Origin: Blastomyces gilchristii SLH14081
Lineage: Eukaryota; Ascomycota; Eurotiomycetes; Onygenales; Ajellomycetaceae
Assembly: GCF_000003855.2 (NCBI RefSeq)
Contig: NW_003101682.1
Coordinates: 3,685,632-3,749,631 of the forward strand
Length of the DNA: 64,000 nt
Direction: 5' to 3'
The position numbers and the translations under genes are program-made. The notes below the pieces were generated by a model. The model was not told the origin of the DNA. It did not search any database and saw only the letters and a list, made by a program, of their open reading frames with translations. Positions 34,562-45,589 of this stretch are shown here, one piece after another. Numbering within the stretch: position 1 is the first letter of the stretch; each line of letters opens with the position of its first letter.

Positions 34562-35674
34562 ATGCAGTTGCGGGAGCTTCTCCGAGCTGGTCTCCTTATA
34601 TCTCCCCTCCCCTCTGCCTGGGCTGCTTCTGGCTGGGGATTTGATGATGCATCGGTCTCAATCGCACAGAAGGGCGCTGGAGTTGGCAGTGGACTTAAAG
34701 AGAAGTGCGCTATATACATATTACCCTCACTGCTGGTGCGCCCAGTAGTTAAAGCACTGTTGCTAACTATATTCATCTATATTGGGGGTATTTAGGCTGC
34801 TAGAGAGCAAACCACTATCGAAGCCGTTCTCGTTCGGAGAGTCAGATATCCTCAAGCTTAGCTTAACGACACGGGAAGGCAGTGCTACTAAGAGACCTCA
34901 CCAGGCTTTCTTGCTACTGAAAGAGCACGATAGCGGACTCGACCTATCATACCCATTAAGTGTGAAGGAAACCGGAAAGGCAAAGATAGAGTTGGTTAGT
35001 TGGGCAATTCCCCCACAGTAACGCTATACAAATGGAATAGGCCGCAATGTTGACAGCCCCACGCTTAATTATGTAGGCACAAAAAGACCTTCCTGGTCAA
35101 TTTCTCCGGTCCTCGAAACCAATCGATGCCAGTGTTGTGATCGCATCGTTCGGATCTGCAATTGGATATGACAGCCGTGTTTTCCAGTTGGATGTCACCC
35201 ACGACAATGCTGCCAGCGGGCCACTCCCTTCCGAAGCTCTCAGATATGGCAAGCGCGATGAAATCCACCATACCTTCAAGGCTGATCCGAAAAGCCCTCC
35301 TGTCATCATAACATTAGTGTTTGTCGGAGCAGTCTTAGCTGCACTTCCGATCCTTGCAGGTTGGGTACGTAAAGTGGACTAATCCAACGTGAGCTTTTAA
35401 AGAAAGGGGGAAAGGTTAGCTGACATTTCTACAGTGGTTTTACCTAGGTGCGAATTTGCATCACCTCCCAGTTGCACTGAAATCATCACCTATTTCGCAT
35501 TTCCTGTTCCTTGGTTCGATTGTTGGGCTAGAGGGCATATTCTTCCTTTACTACACGGCATGGAACCTGTTCCAAACCGTACCCATTGCGTTGGCAGTGG
35601 GCGCCATTGCTTTTGTCAGCGGAAGTCGCGCATTGAGCGAGGTCCAGGAGAGGCGCCTCGCAGGGCTGCGCTAG
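34562..35674 (+). CDS. SWP1: Oligosaccharyltransferase delta/ribophorin II subunit (Swp1-like)
   Basis: Subunit of the ER oligosaccharyltransferase complex that moves the preassembled glycan from dolichol to Asn-X-Ser/Thr of nascent proteins. Four exons: 34562-34704, 34796-34994, 35077-35364, 35435-35674, giving 289 aa, the usual length in filamentous ascomycetes. Introns are 70-90 bp, with donors GTGCGC, GTTAGT and GTACGT; GCTAACT near 34761 is a good branch site. The N-terminal signal peptide is MQLRELLRAGLLISPLPSAW. The lumenal domain includes SIAQKGAGVGSGLKEK, KRPHQAFLLLKEHDSGLD and VVIASFGSAIGYDSRVFQL. Then comes DEIHHTFKADPKSPPVIIT followed by three hydrophobic segments (LVFVGAVLAALPILAGW, FLFLGSIVGLEGIFFLYY, VPIALAVGAIAFVSG) and the conserved tail SRALSEVQERRLAGLR. 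Intron joins are supported by unbroken family similarity across each. Confidence 0.95.
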
Positions 35675-36056
35675 GGGGTCTGGTTTTGCTAATGCTTTTT
35701 CGTCATGCTATTCGGGGCAAAATGGCATATGACAAAGAATCTTCACTTTGGAGCTGGAATCTTCCTAGCGCTTTTTTCATGAACAGATGTATCTCTAGGT
35801 CGTTATTTATTTAGTAGAACCCATGCATGCGATTCCTAGAACACCTGTGTGTCTTATTTATTCTGCTCTCCCCTCCCCACCTTCTAGCCCTAGACGCAAA
35901 TTAGCGTTCCACCAAACCTACATTCCTGTCAGCTTTGGCCCCCGTAGAAGCTTGGACCGTCTCCGCAAAACCATCCATCATTCTCCGCTCACCGAGCTAG
36001 TTACTGTACAGTATCGTTCTCCGACTCCCCAGTAACGCTGCACACACAAAATTGCA
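35675..36056. other. Intergenic between SWP1 and the small myristoylated-type protein
   Basis: Carries the SWP1 3' end and the promoter of the next gene; the latter is C-rich just before the ATG. Nothing else recognised. Confidence 0.5.
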
Positions 36057-36304
36057 ATGGGCGCATCATCGTCGAAACCCATAAAGGCGGCAGCTAATGC
36101 AGCTGCACGGCGTCAATACCCCAAGAAACCCTCCGCACCGACCACCGGGCCCGGTGGTGCCAGAGCCGCGGATCCAGCGGCCAGGGCATCAAGCCGACGG
36201 GAACAGCCAGGACCAGTATTCCATGCAGAAGAGAAGGCGAGCGCTGTAAGATTAGAAGGTAGGCTCATAATTTCTTTGTGTTTTTACATATTTGCGCGAA
36301 ATGA

Positions 36305-36341
<37 letters not shown>

Positions 36342-36768
36342 AACAACCCGGCCTCAAATAACCACAGCCATCGACCTCGAAGCCCGCGATCCTCAGTTCG
36401 CCGCCTCCCTCCGCTCCATCGGGCCCGTCACCCCCAACCCTTTCAACCAACCCCAAAACCCGCAGCTTCAGCAATCCCTCTCCATCGTCTTCCCCCCCTC
36501 CACCTCCTCCTCCACATCCTCCAACCCAGCCCTCCTCGTTCTCTCCTCCCGCGCCCGGTTAGAGAAGGCCGCCGAACTCGAACTCGAGTCCGTTGGCCGA
36601 CCGAGCCATTCCGGGCGCGAGTTTTTGGATGTCGTGAGTATTAGGCATATTTTGGCGATGAGGGATAAGGGAGGGGTGTCGGAGGAGGTGATTGAGAGGC
36701 AGTTTCGGCTGAAGAAGGGGGTTGTGCGGTCGTTGGGGGGAAGGGGGGTAGTAGGGCTTGTTCGGTGA
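36057..36768 (+). CDS. Small conserved fungal protein with N-myristoylation-type start and C-terminal helix-turn-helix-like segment
   Basis: Two exons: 36057-36258 and 36368-36768, 200 aa. The donor is GAAG|GTAGGC and the acceptor ACCACAG; joining gives RLEAIDLEARDPQFAASLRS in frame. It starts MGASSSKP, fitting the MGxxxS consensus for N-terminal myristoylation. Next comes a disordered basic Ala/Pro/Ser stretch, then the conserved-looking core PQFAASLRSIGPVTPNP, and a helical C terminus (REFLDVVSIRHILAMRD, VSEEVIERQFRLKKGVVRSL) shaped like a helix-turn-helix. I recall similar small proteins across ascomycetes annotated only as helix-turn-helix-domain proteins. The reaction or partner is unknown. 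The intron contains a 30-nt poly-A run. Tail-to-tail with the Argonaute gene. Confidence 0.8.
36310..36339. repeat. Poly-A run of 30 nt inside an intron
   Basis: Uninterrupted A tract within the 109-bp intron 36259-36367. Likely length-polymorphic and prone to sequencing error. Confidence 0.95.
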
Positions 36769-37294
36769 TATTGGCGGAGGGGAGGTTTCTCTTTTTCTCT
36801 AGCTGGCTTTTTTTCTTTTGATTTTTTTATTGGGATTAAAAGGTTGTACATTTGCATTTCGACAGGTGCGCTCTATGTATGAATATGAAGGTATGGTGGA
36901 TATTTTGGTGATGATAATGAGCTTTTGGCACGGAGTATATTTGAGTAGTTGGAGGTTTGCATGGGATTGAACTCTGATCACTCAATTAATACCCATTTGC
37001 TAGATAAACTCTCTGAGAAATATCCAAGACATTAGTTTAGAATTGCATTCTCGTAAAGCTCTGTGTCAACTTATCAATTTGATATGTGCCCAATCATATA
37101 CTCAGATATGATCACGGTAAATAGACCAATAACCAACCCTAAAAAGCAAAATCAAGATTTCAAAATACCACTAATGACAGAGCAATGACTGTACTATTCC
37201 ATACTGACTTCACAACCTCCATAGCATTTTCCACAACTTCCCCGATCCCAAGATACCCCCCTTCCCTTCGACACGATATATACGCAGATATCAC
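36769..37294. other. Convergent intergenic region
   Basis: Between two genes transcribed toward each other, so it should hold both 3' untranslated regions. No other feature seen. Confidence 0.55.
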
Positions 37295-40200
37295 TCAGAT
37301 ATAAAACATAGTATCCACCAGGTCAGAATGTATGCGAACATCGTCACCAATAGGCACAGGACCCACATCACTAGCACCAGACGAAGCAACACTGGTGTCA
37401 GGCGTGACGTCGAAATATCGACTTAGGTAGCGCCTGGCGCGCTCACAGACTAGATCCGCATAGTACGCCGGCGGGCAGACGCTGACGGCCTTGGTTGCTC
37501 GTCCGAACAGGTAGCAGAGATTATGGGTTAGGTCTTCAAGCTCATCGGCAATGCTGTCGAAGCGGCCTGCAGTCTTCCGCCCGGTGAATATCTCATCGAG
37601 GATCACGTAGTAGTGGGCTGGCCGAGCGGTCCCCTGCAGTGCGGTGTGGGCTTGGAGGAAGAAATCCCAGTGGCGCGATTCGGTGACGCCGCGGTCGACG
37701 ACGGTTCCGCTGTTGGGATTTGAGTTGTTGTCCGCGTCCTTGAGATCGGTTGGGTAGAACCGCGTATTGTGCCGTTTGCCGACGATGATGATGGTGAATT
37801 TGGGGAGGCCTTTCTTGGTTTTGTCGGCTGGGTAGATAGCTTTGCACGCGCTGCGGAGCAGGGGTAGTTCTTCGTCCAGGACTTTGCCGTATTGGCCTTC
37901 TGATACCCCGTCGCGGTAGATCAGGATATTCTCCGGGAGGCTCTTGGAGTTGTTCTTCTGCCAAAGGCGAAGACGAGATTGGAGCATTATATCAAGATCA
38001 CTCACCATCTCTGCGCGAGCCTGCTGTTGAAGACGGATGGTGGCGGGCCATTGACCGAGGACTTTATCCACGCTTGCAACCATCCCGGCTATGCTTGGTG
38101 CAGTGGAGAGCGAACCCGGGGCAGGATGCGTGACATCAATGCCCACAACCATTGTCTTACCTTCCGATATAACCCCCAGTTTGGACGGCTGAAGTTTGTG
38201 GTTGACTCCTCCGAGCTTCAGGTTGAATTTTAGCGCAACGTTGGCGAAGTATTGAGGCTGATTCTTCCTGAACTTTTCTGCGACTACGCAAATAGTATGG
38301 ATGCCGTCCTTGATATCTCCCCTATACTTTACCTGGCTGTAAATTTGAGGGCTTGCAAAAGGTAGGATCACCAGAACCAATCTCACTCGCGACTGCTGGC
38401 GAATCTCGGCAAAGATGGGGTCCAGTGGTATATCCTCCACATCTCGACGAGGGGGAACGTTGACAGCGATTGGACGGCTAGGCACTGGAACAGCGAGCCC
38501 TTGTACCCTTGCCATATCTATAAATCTATCAACGCTCTCCATAACAACCGCTGGATCGGTTCGGCCGTCTTGGTAGTAAAGGAATGTCCAGGCAGGTAGC
38601 TGGGACCCATGTGAGAATGCGACTTTCTGAAGGTTCCAGTTCCCGCCGTGAGGGCTTTTAAAGCTCTGTCCCTTGTACTGAATAATAGCGGGACCCTCCA
38701 GCACTCGACCAGGAACAGTAATCAAGTTTGGCAACAGAGATAATCCCATACCAGCCTAAGTAATTAATGTAAGCAGGTCACGCTAGAGCTTGTCGCTGTA
38801 GAAACTGGGTCAACTTACCAGCATAGGATTCAAATGTGGGGTAAACCCGAGCACCTGGGTTCCATTTACGACAATCGACTTGGCATTTTCCACGGGTCTC
38901 CGGACTGCAAAGCGAATCATGTTCTGAGTCTGTTGGGGGGAGATTTTGGCATTTGCCGGCTGGCCAGGCAGAACGTGGCAGACCTCAGCAGGCAGGTAGA
39001 TCGGCTCCTCCTTGCTGCCAACATTGACAACTGGTAATGCGTTGTTCAACTCGGGGATATTGGGGTAATCTATCACGAGTAAGAAATGAAGGGGGAGGTT
39101 GGGGCTTTTTGTAATTTTTGCTTACTGCGTTTAAAATAGTCGTAGACGCTAATATATGAACCCGTAGAAGAATCTCCACCCGGCTTCACAGGGCCCTTTT
39201 TCTGTTTTTTCCCGTTCTTCTTGCTTTGGCCCTCTGCCGGGGGTGTTGGTCCATCAGGAAAGAACTTGACATCTTTCGGACCTGCTCCTAGCCAAGGTAC
39301 CTGTGGCGGGTTCTGCAAATAACGCCCATCACTCTGATGTGCAAGACCTTCAATAGTTTTGATTCGCAATATGACCCTGCCTGATTTATTTTTGCGGACG
39401 ATATGATTGACGCTCACGCGTACTCGCTTAAGGAATCGGTTGAGTTTGTGAAAGTGCGTAGGGCCTCGTATGCTGGCTGAAAAGCTGTTCATAATATCTG
39501 GCAGGCTCCCTTCACTGTAGCACGGGGTAGCTTTGACTTGGACATTCACAAGGAGGCGGGAAGTCGTGGCACGGACGCTGACGAAGAAGCCCTTGAGTGC
39601 AGTGAGTCCACCAGAAAGATCATAGCTTTCCCCGCCCCGGCCAAGTGGAAAGTGTTTGTTTGCGCCAATTGAAAGCAATTCGCGATTTGTCTTGGGGTTG
39701 TGGCCCAGGACGATATTCAATGCCTGGATGATCTCTTCTTTGGCCGGGAGTTGTTCCCCGCTCCTGGGTGAGGAGAGATATTGGAGCAACGGTGCCACAT
39801 CGAGAGAACCAATTGCGACGACCCGAACCTTGTAAGTCCTGGCTCTGGGAGCAGGTTCATCTTCATATTCGAGACGATACGTTATCGAAAACATCTCCTG
39901 GGGAAGGTTGATTGCGGTTTTGCAGACCAGTGTTGCTTTGTAGTCAGTTGCAATTTGGTTTTTCATGTTTCCGAAGTGCTCTTCCAACAGAAGCTCGATA
40001 ATACGCTTAAGCTTTTTGCCAGCAGGGGTTTTACCGTCCTGTTCCTGGACTTCCACCTTATAGCGGTGCAGGGTGAGATTGAAGCTTGAGACGATTTCGA
40101 AATAATTGGCCCACAGTAAGACTGGTCTTCCTTGTGTCCCGAAGGCTGGTCTTAGAGGGAAATTCCTGTTAATTGAAAGAGATTCTAAACTCAATTCCTT

Positions 40201-40630
40201 TCCGGAGCCAGCAGGTCCTTTATAGCTATTCTCGACCTTTTTGACCTTGGGATCCGGAGCAGGAATACCCCCGCTAGCTTGGCTGTGACGGGTGGAGGAA
40301 CGGTAAGCGGGATCATTTTTTTTTAAATATTCGAAAGGGATTATGATGCATGCGGATGATTGTCACTTACGAATACACCTCTGGCCCACGAGTTCCGCCT
40401 CCTCGTCCTCCGCGAAACCCACCACGATCACCACGGCCGCCCCGATCTCCCCTAAACCCGCCACGGTCACCACGCCCTCGTCCGCCCGATGGCGCATCGA
40501 AGATAGGATGTGGACCTCGGCCACGGTCAGAGCCGCGTCCACGTTGTCCACCTCGCTGACCCCCGGGGTCTCCCCCCATTCCCCTCCCTCCGCCCCGCCC
40601 TCTCTGACCTCGAGGCTGCTGTCCTGACAT
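37295..40630 (-). CDS. Argonaute (QDE-2/AGO-type small-RNA-guided nuclease)
   Basis: Binds small guide RNAs and silences complementary transcripts; in fungi it acts in quelling, milRNA and heterochromatin pathways. Four coding exons on the minus strand: 40630-40371, 40282-39126, 39069-38819, 38755-37295, 1042 aa. The donors (GTAAGT, GTAAGC, GTAAGT) and acceptors keep frame, and introns are 56-88 bp. Residues 1-86 form an RGG/GRG-rich arm. ArgoN and linker follow (SLSINRNFPLRPAFGTQGRPV, LSIGANKHFPLG), then PAZ (about 300-480, ending VYDYFKRNYPNIPELNN and PIYLPAEVCHVLPGQ), MID, and PIWI. The catalytic tetrad reads D762 (GIDVTHP), E803 (ARAEMVSDL), D837 (IYRDGVSEGQ) and D989 (PAYYADLV), a DEDD set. 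That is compatible with slicing: the fourth position is His or Asp in active Argonautes. A HYYVILDE block is also intact. No stops or frameshifts. Confidence 0.95.
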
Positions 40631-40634
40631 TTGG

Positions 40635-40761
40635 CTGCTTGGTTAGGGAAAAGAATGATACAATCAACTATTAGGAAAGTTAGTGGGCTGTATTAATTTT
40701 CATCTTTGTGTAAAATGGATAGATGAATATTAAATAAAAGAGAGTAGGGGAGGGGACTTAC
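40635..40761 (-). other. Candidate 5'UTR intron of the Argonaute gene
   Basis: On the minus strand a GTAAGTCC donor at 40761 is followed by a CCTAACC branch-like site and an AAGCAG acceptor ending at 40635, five bases before the start codon. Inferred from splice signals only. Confidence 0.4.
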
Positions 40762-40995
40762 AAAAAATCGGGATTAAGCTGACTACTGTATATCCTTCAG
40801 ACCAGCCGTGGATTTGAGATGAGGCTCCAGTGAATGACGGGACCCCTGCTGGAGGCCTCAATCCCAGCGCTAAGTTTGCAGGGTATGTAACTCGTTGCCA
40901 ACTGTCTCTTTGCCATTCTTGGCATGTTTTGTTTGTTTTTTTGTTGGGGTGTAACCAACTAAGTGTAGCGGCTCCAGTGGCGTTGCCGTAGGGAT
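40762..40995. other. Argonaute promoter-side flank up to the DNA transposon
   Basis: Normal-composition DNA. The transposon end lies within about 370 bp of the Argonaute start codon, so the element forms most of its upstream environment. No discrete promoter element recognised. Confidence 0.45.
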
Positions 40996-41002
40996 CCTTA
41001 TG

Positions 41003-41079
41003 GGAAGAACGTAGGGTTATTACACGACCGGATTATGGTTGTTCCACCATTTCAATCGGCGACACGGTCGCTGAGCTGT
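41003..41079 (+). repeat. TIR-1 left terminal repeat block
   Basis: The 77 bp from GGAAGAACGTAGGGTTA through CACGGTCGCTGAGCTGT match the left end of TIR-2 (48627-48698, continuing at 49213-49217). CpG sites are kept here, unlike the interior. Confidence 0.8.
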
Positions 41080-42465
41080 AAATCATAGTATAATGATGAA
41101 TGAATGATGGAATCACTGTAAATAAGTGATAAACTGAAAAAATCAATTATTATATTAATGATGTTGCTGAATTCAATCTATATAATCACTAATTCTAAAA
41201 ACTGTCTCATTCATCAGTATTGTTCTCTATTGAAAATTATAGATACTTCTATCTAAATTCTTCTGAATTAACTGAATTAAGTTTCTTTCATAGTCTTTAT
41301 TTCTAGTTATATTACTCTCATTGATCACATCACTGAACTTATGAATTGAGATTTATAAATTAGTTATAATCTGAGAGATACTATTATCAGTTATCTGATA
41401 TTTAAGAGTTGAGATTTCAGAGTAATTAGATACTGAGTATTTAAAAGTCTATATAATTATTAATTTCTGAATAAATCTGAGAATTATTTCACTGACTCTA
41501 GTTTACTGTTTCAGTGATTATTTCATAAGTTCAGAGACTCAGAACACTTATCAGAGTCAGAAAATTAGAGAAGAAAAGAGAGAAAGAATTAACAGCAGTA
41601 GTAGAAGAGTCAGTGAGAATTATAAAGAAGAGAAGAGAATTATTACTATTAATAAATTTCTTATTACTACTACTCTCATTAACTGTATTACTGAGAAGTT
41701 TAATAATTATTTTAAATCAGTTTATTATTTCAAATATTTCAATGAAAATACACTGTGCTTTCTCTCTGATACTGTTAATCAAGTTTATAAGATTCTTTAT
41801 CATTGCTTTTTAACTCTTATAATAATTATTAATTAATCTCAAGATATTCTGCTGAATAGCAAGCTTTGTATTTTTAATATTTAATTTTTTCTTTTTAATA
41901 ATAATTTTCTTCTTCTTTACAGTAATTTTCTTCTTTTCAATCTTTAATTTAACTCTTTTAATATTCAACTTAATCTTCTCAATTTCAAGTATAACTCTTT
42001 CAGTGAGACTGATAGATATATTTAGAACTTTTAATATAATAGTTATACTCTTCATATTTTGATTTTCTGCTTTCTGTTAATATATCTTTACTTTCTTGAT
42101 TTACTTGAATAAATTCTTCACTGTCTTCAGTATAACTGACTTAACTGATTTCTTCATAACTGTTAGAGTGATAAGATAAAACTCATGAGTTTAGATCAGA
42201 TTTTCAATTTCATTATTGAATTTATTAGAGTATATCACACAATCTTTCTTTTCATAGTTACAGTTTAAACATGACTTTATACTTTCTTTAACTTTGTCAC
42301 AAACAGATTCAATATAATGAGAGAAAATATATGAGACACAGTACTTATATATTATTAACTTACTAGATTTGATGAGAGTATTCAGCCTGCTTACTATCTC
42401 TTTCTCTGATGCTTTTACTACTGCTGCATATGTATGCTTAGAAGTGTCTTCAGTCTTTTTAATGT

Positions 42466-42624
42466 TGTTGCTACTGCTGTTATTACTACTGTTATTACTA
42501 CTACTGCTGCTGCTATTACTGCTACTGCTATTGCTGCTACTGTTGTTAATGTTACTGTTATTGATGTTGCTGTTATTACTGTTGCTGTTGTTACTGTTAC
42601 TGTTATTACTATTACTACTACTGT
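42466..42624. repeat. (CTG/TTA/CTA)n microsatellite
   Basis: Interrupted trinucleotide array of ACTGCT/TATTACT-type units inside TIR-1. It yields spurious poly-Leu and Thr/Ala/Val frames. Confidence 0.9.
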
Positions 42625-45589
42625 TGAATGAAATAATAGATCACTGATATTCTTGATATACTATACACATTAGATATCTTGACATTAGAACTTTTAATAT
42701 TCAAAGCTTTCTATTACAACTGACAGAATACTAATCTTACTGAAGATGAGAAGAGCTGAGTAAACTGAAAAAATTGATATTCACATTATAATATAATTGT
42801 GAGAAGAAGAAAGAAAGAAAGAAAGAAAAAGAAGATAATAAGTTATTCTTCTTATATATATTGTTGATTCATCTTTGCAGATTATCATGCAATAAATATA
42901 AATATTTTTATATTTCATTTCTGAGTGTAATCAATATATCTGACAGATTTTATTCATATCTTAATACTTTCTGTGCAGACTATCACTGAATAAATTACAG
43001 CTATTTTGAATATAAAATCATTTCTATTAACTAGAAACAAGTGTTCAACACACTGTTAGAAATATATCTACAGAATTTAAGATTTTCTGATATAGTGAAA
43101 TCAGTGAATTCTCTGCAGTCATAACTATATAAATTGTAAGATAGAGAATATAACAACTTTCTTCAGTGAATATCAAGACAGATAGATTCTAATTATATAT
43201 ATTAAAGTATATATTAACTAATTTATATATAAAACTCATAGAAAACTAAATATATTGAAATATAAATAGATTATGTTGAAAATCTCTACATCACTGATCT
43301 GTCTTTTGCTAAAAGTATCTCTGAAAATTTGATTTTTTTTCATATCTTCTTCTCTGCATCTTTCATCAGATATCTCTTTTTTACTGTTAGAGTATTCTGA
43401 ATCATCTCAGCAAAGTCATCTTTAATAATTTACTAATATTCAGAAATATCACTTATCAGATCTCAGAATATCAGAATATTTTATCATTACAGTATAGCTG
43501 CAGTGAAATTTTCATTTATATCAGTATTATCAAATATTTTAATCTGAGTTACAAGATTGATATATATCTCTATTTTTCAGAATCAGTTTCTAGTTTTTCA
43601 ATCTGAAGTTTTCAATTCAATATCTTTAACTAATGAATATTTAACTTACATTTCATATATCATTATTCTTGCTCAGAGAATTGATCAAAGTCAATAATTT
43701 CTCATACTTAGTAAAAAATCAGAAAGAACTTTTCAGTGATAAATAAATCATAGAAGTATTCAAAGATAATTAATTCTTCATAGTAGTTATGTAATCTGAT
43801 TACTATTAAACTTTCTCTGCTCTTTGTCTTCTTCTATTGAATATGATTCTATATTAATAAATAGTTAGCTAAGTTGATCAAAAATTTTTTAATATATCAC
43901 TGAAAAGTTTCAAATTCTTCTAAGATATTTCACTGAAAAGTTGATATATTTGCTAAAATCTAATACTACTTGTCTTTATTTCTTTAAGAGTTTGAGACTT
44001 TCATGTTTTAATCACATTCAGCATCATCATTCTGCTGGATGAAAAGATGTATAATGTTTTATTCTTTATTTTTATCACACTTGTAACTGTTCAATCCAAA
44101 TTATCTTTATTAAAAGAAAGAAAATATATTTATTTTATCTTCAGACATAGATGCTGCTCTGTCAGCTGAATTTTCTTCTTATACATTTCTGTATCTGAAT
44201 GCTAAATTCAGTGACACCTTTTTAGTAGACTGTTTAATATCAGTGATAAGTTTGACTTCTTCTTATCTAACTGATATTTATTATTACTATCATTGATTCA
44301 TTATATTCATTCTATATTCAGGTATATTAATATCAGATTTCTTTTAAAATTGATGATTTGTCTTATTAAACTTATCAGATGAAAGAGTTCAGAGAGATCT
44401 AGTAGAGCAGAATTTATAATAATATTTATTTTCAGAATCTTGATAGAACTCTGATAAATTTGTGATATGAATAGAAATATAGTGATTTGATTCTTAATAT
44501 TAAATTAATGTAGATTGTTGCTGATTGCAGCTCTTATTAATATATCTCTTTTCAGTAATTTAATCTTATCTCTTTATTTTATCAAGATCACTTATTCACT
44601 TCATTTATATCTTTTCAACTATGTAACTTTTTTCTACAAATTATATCAGAAAGTAAAATGTTGTGTCTATTTAATTAAAATCTGAAACACTATCTGCTAT
44701 CTGTCTCTAGACAAGAATCTGAGAATGATTAATATCTCTCTTTCTCAGAAACTGCAAATGAAGATTTTATTAACAGTGATTCAGATATTGATACTTCTGA
44801 TAAAGAAGTATTACTATTTTCAGTAAGTTTATCACTTTTGATAACTCTATTATTATAAAAACTAACATTCTCTAAAGACAGAGTCATATAATGAGAATGC
44901 TACTGATAATATTAAGTATATTAAGTAACTTTTAAAAGCAGCTGCTGAGAAGAATATTTCTGAAAATAATGATTAAGAGAATTCTGATAAGTCAGTTACT
45001 GATGATATTAAAATACCAGCTGCTGATGCAATTGCTATTACTATTACTAATCAATTTATTGATTCTGATCCAGTAATTGATATATCTCACAAACACAGTA
45101 ACTTTGAAATGAATTCATTTATTCTGATAATAAGACTCTGAGCTGAAGAGTCAGATATTTTCTAAAAAAACTATAAATCACTACTATAAATTCTTTATTT
45201 ATTGAAGAATATATTGCTGATAAGTCTGCTCTCTGAAGATCTATCAACTCTGAAAAAGCAATACAGAGCATAATTTTCAATTTCATCAGTTAAGAAAACC
45301 TTAATTTCAATAGTATCATTAATATAAATGTCAACTCTGAGTTCTGCTGAGAAAAATCTCACTGAATTCTTCATGAGATTACTATACTTTCAAAATTCAA
45401 TTCTCTTGATATCTGCTCTTCTTAAATCCTCAACTTTTCAATGACAAATGTATATAGAAATGACAGAAATTATCAACAATTTCACACAGTTATAGTAATC
45501 TCACAGTTGAGAGAGCTCTGTCAAATATTATTTCAGTGAATTTATCTGATATTTATTAATAAATAAACCTATTTTTTCTTCTGATTTTA

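Noticed and set aside
41003..41019. Telomere-like AGGGTTA
   Set aside because: Single copy within a transposon terminal repeat, not a tandem array.
42369..42647. Poly-leucine open frame resembling a membrane protein
   Set aside because: Produced by the trinucleotide microsatellite in TIR-1; no conserved sequence outside the run.
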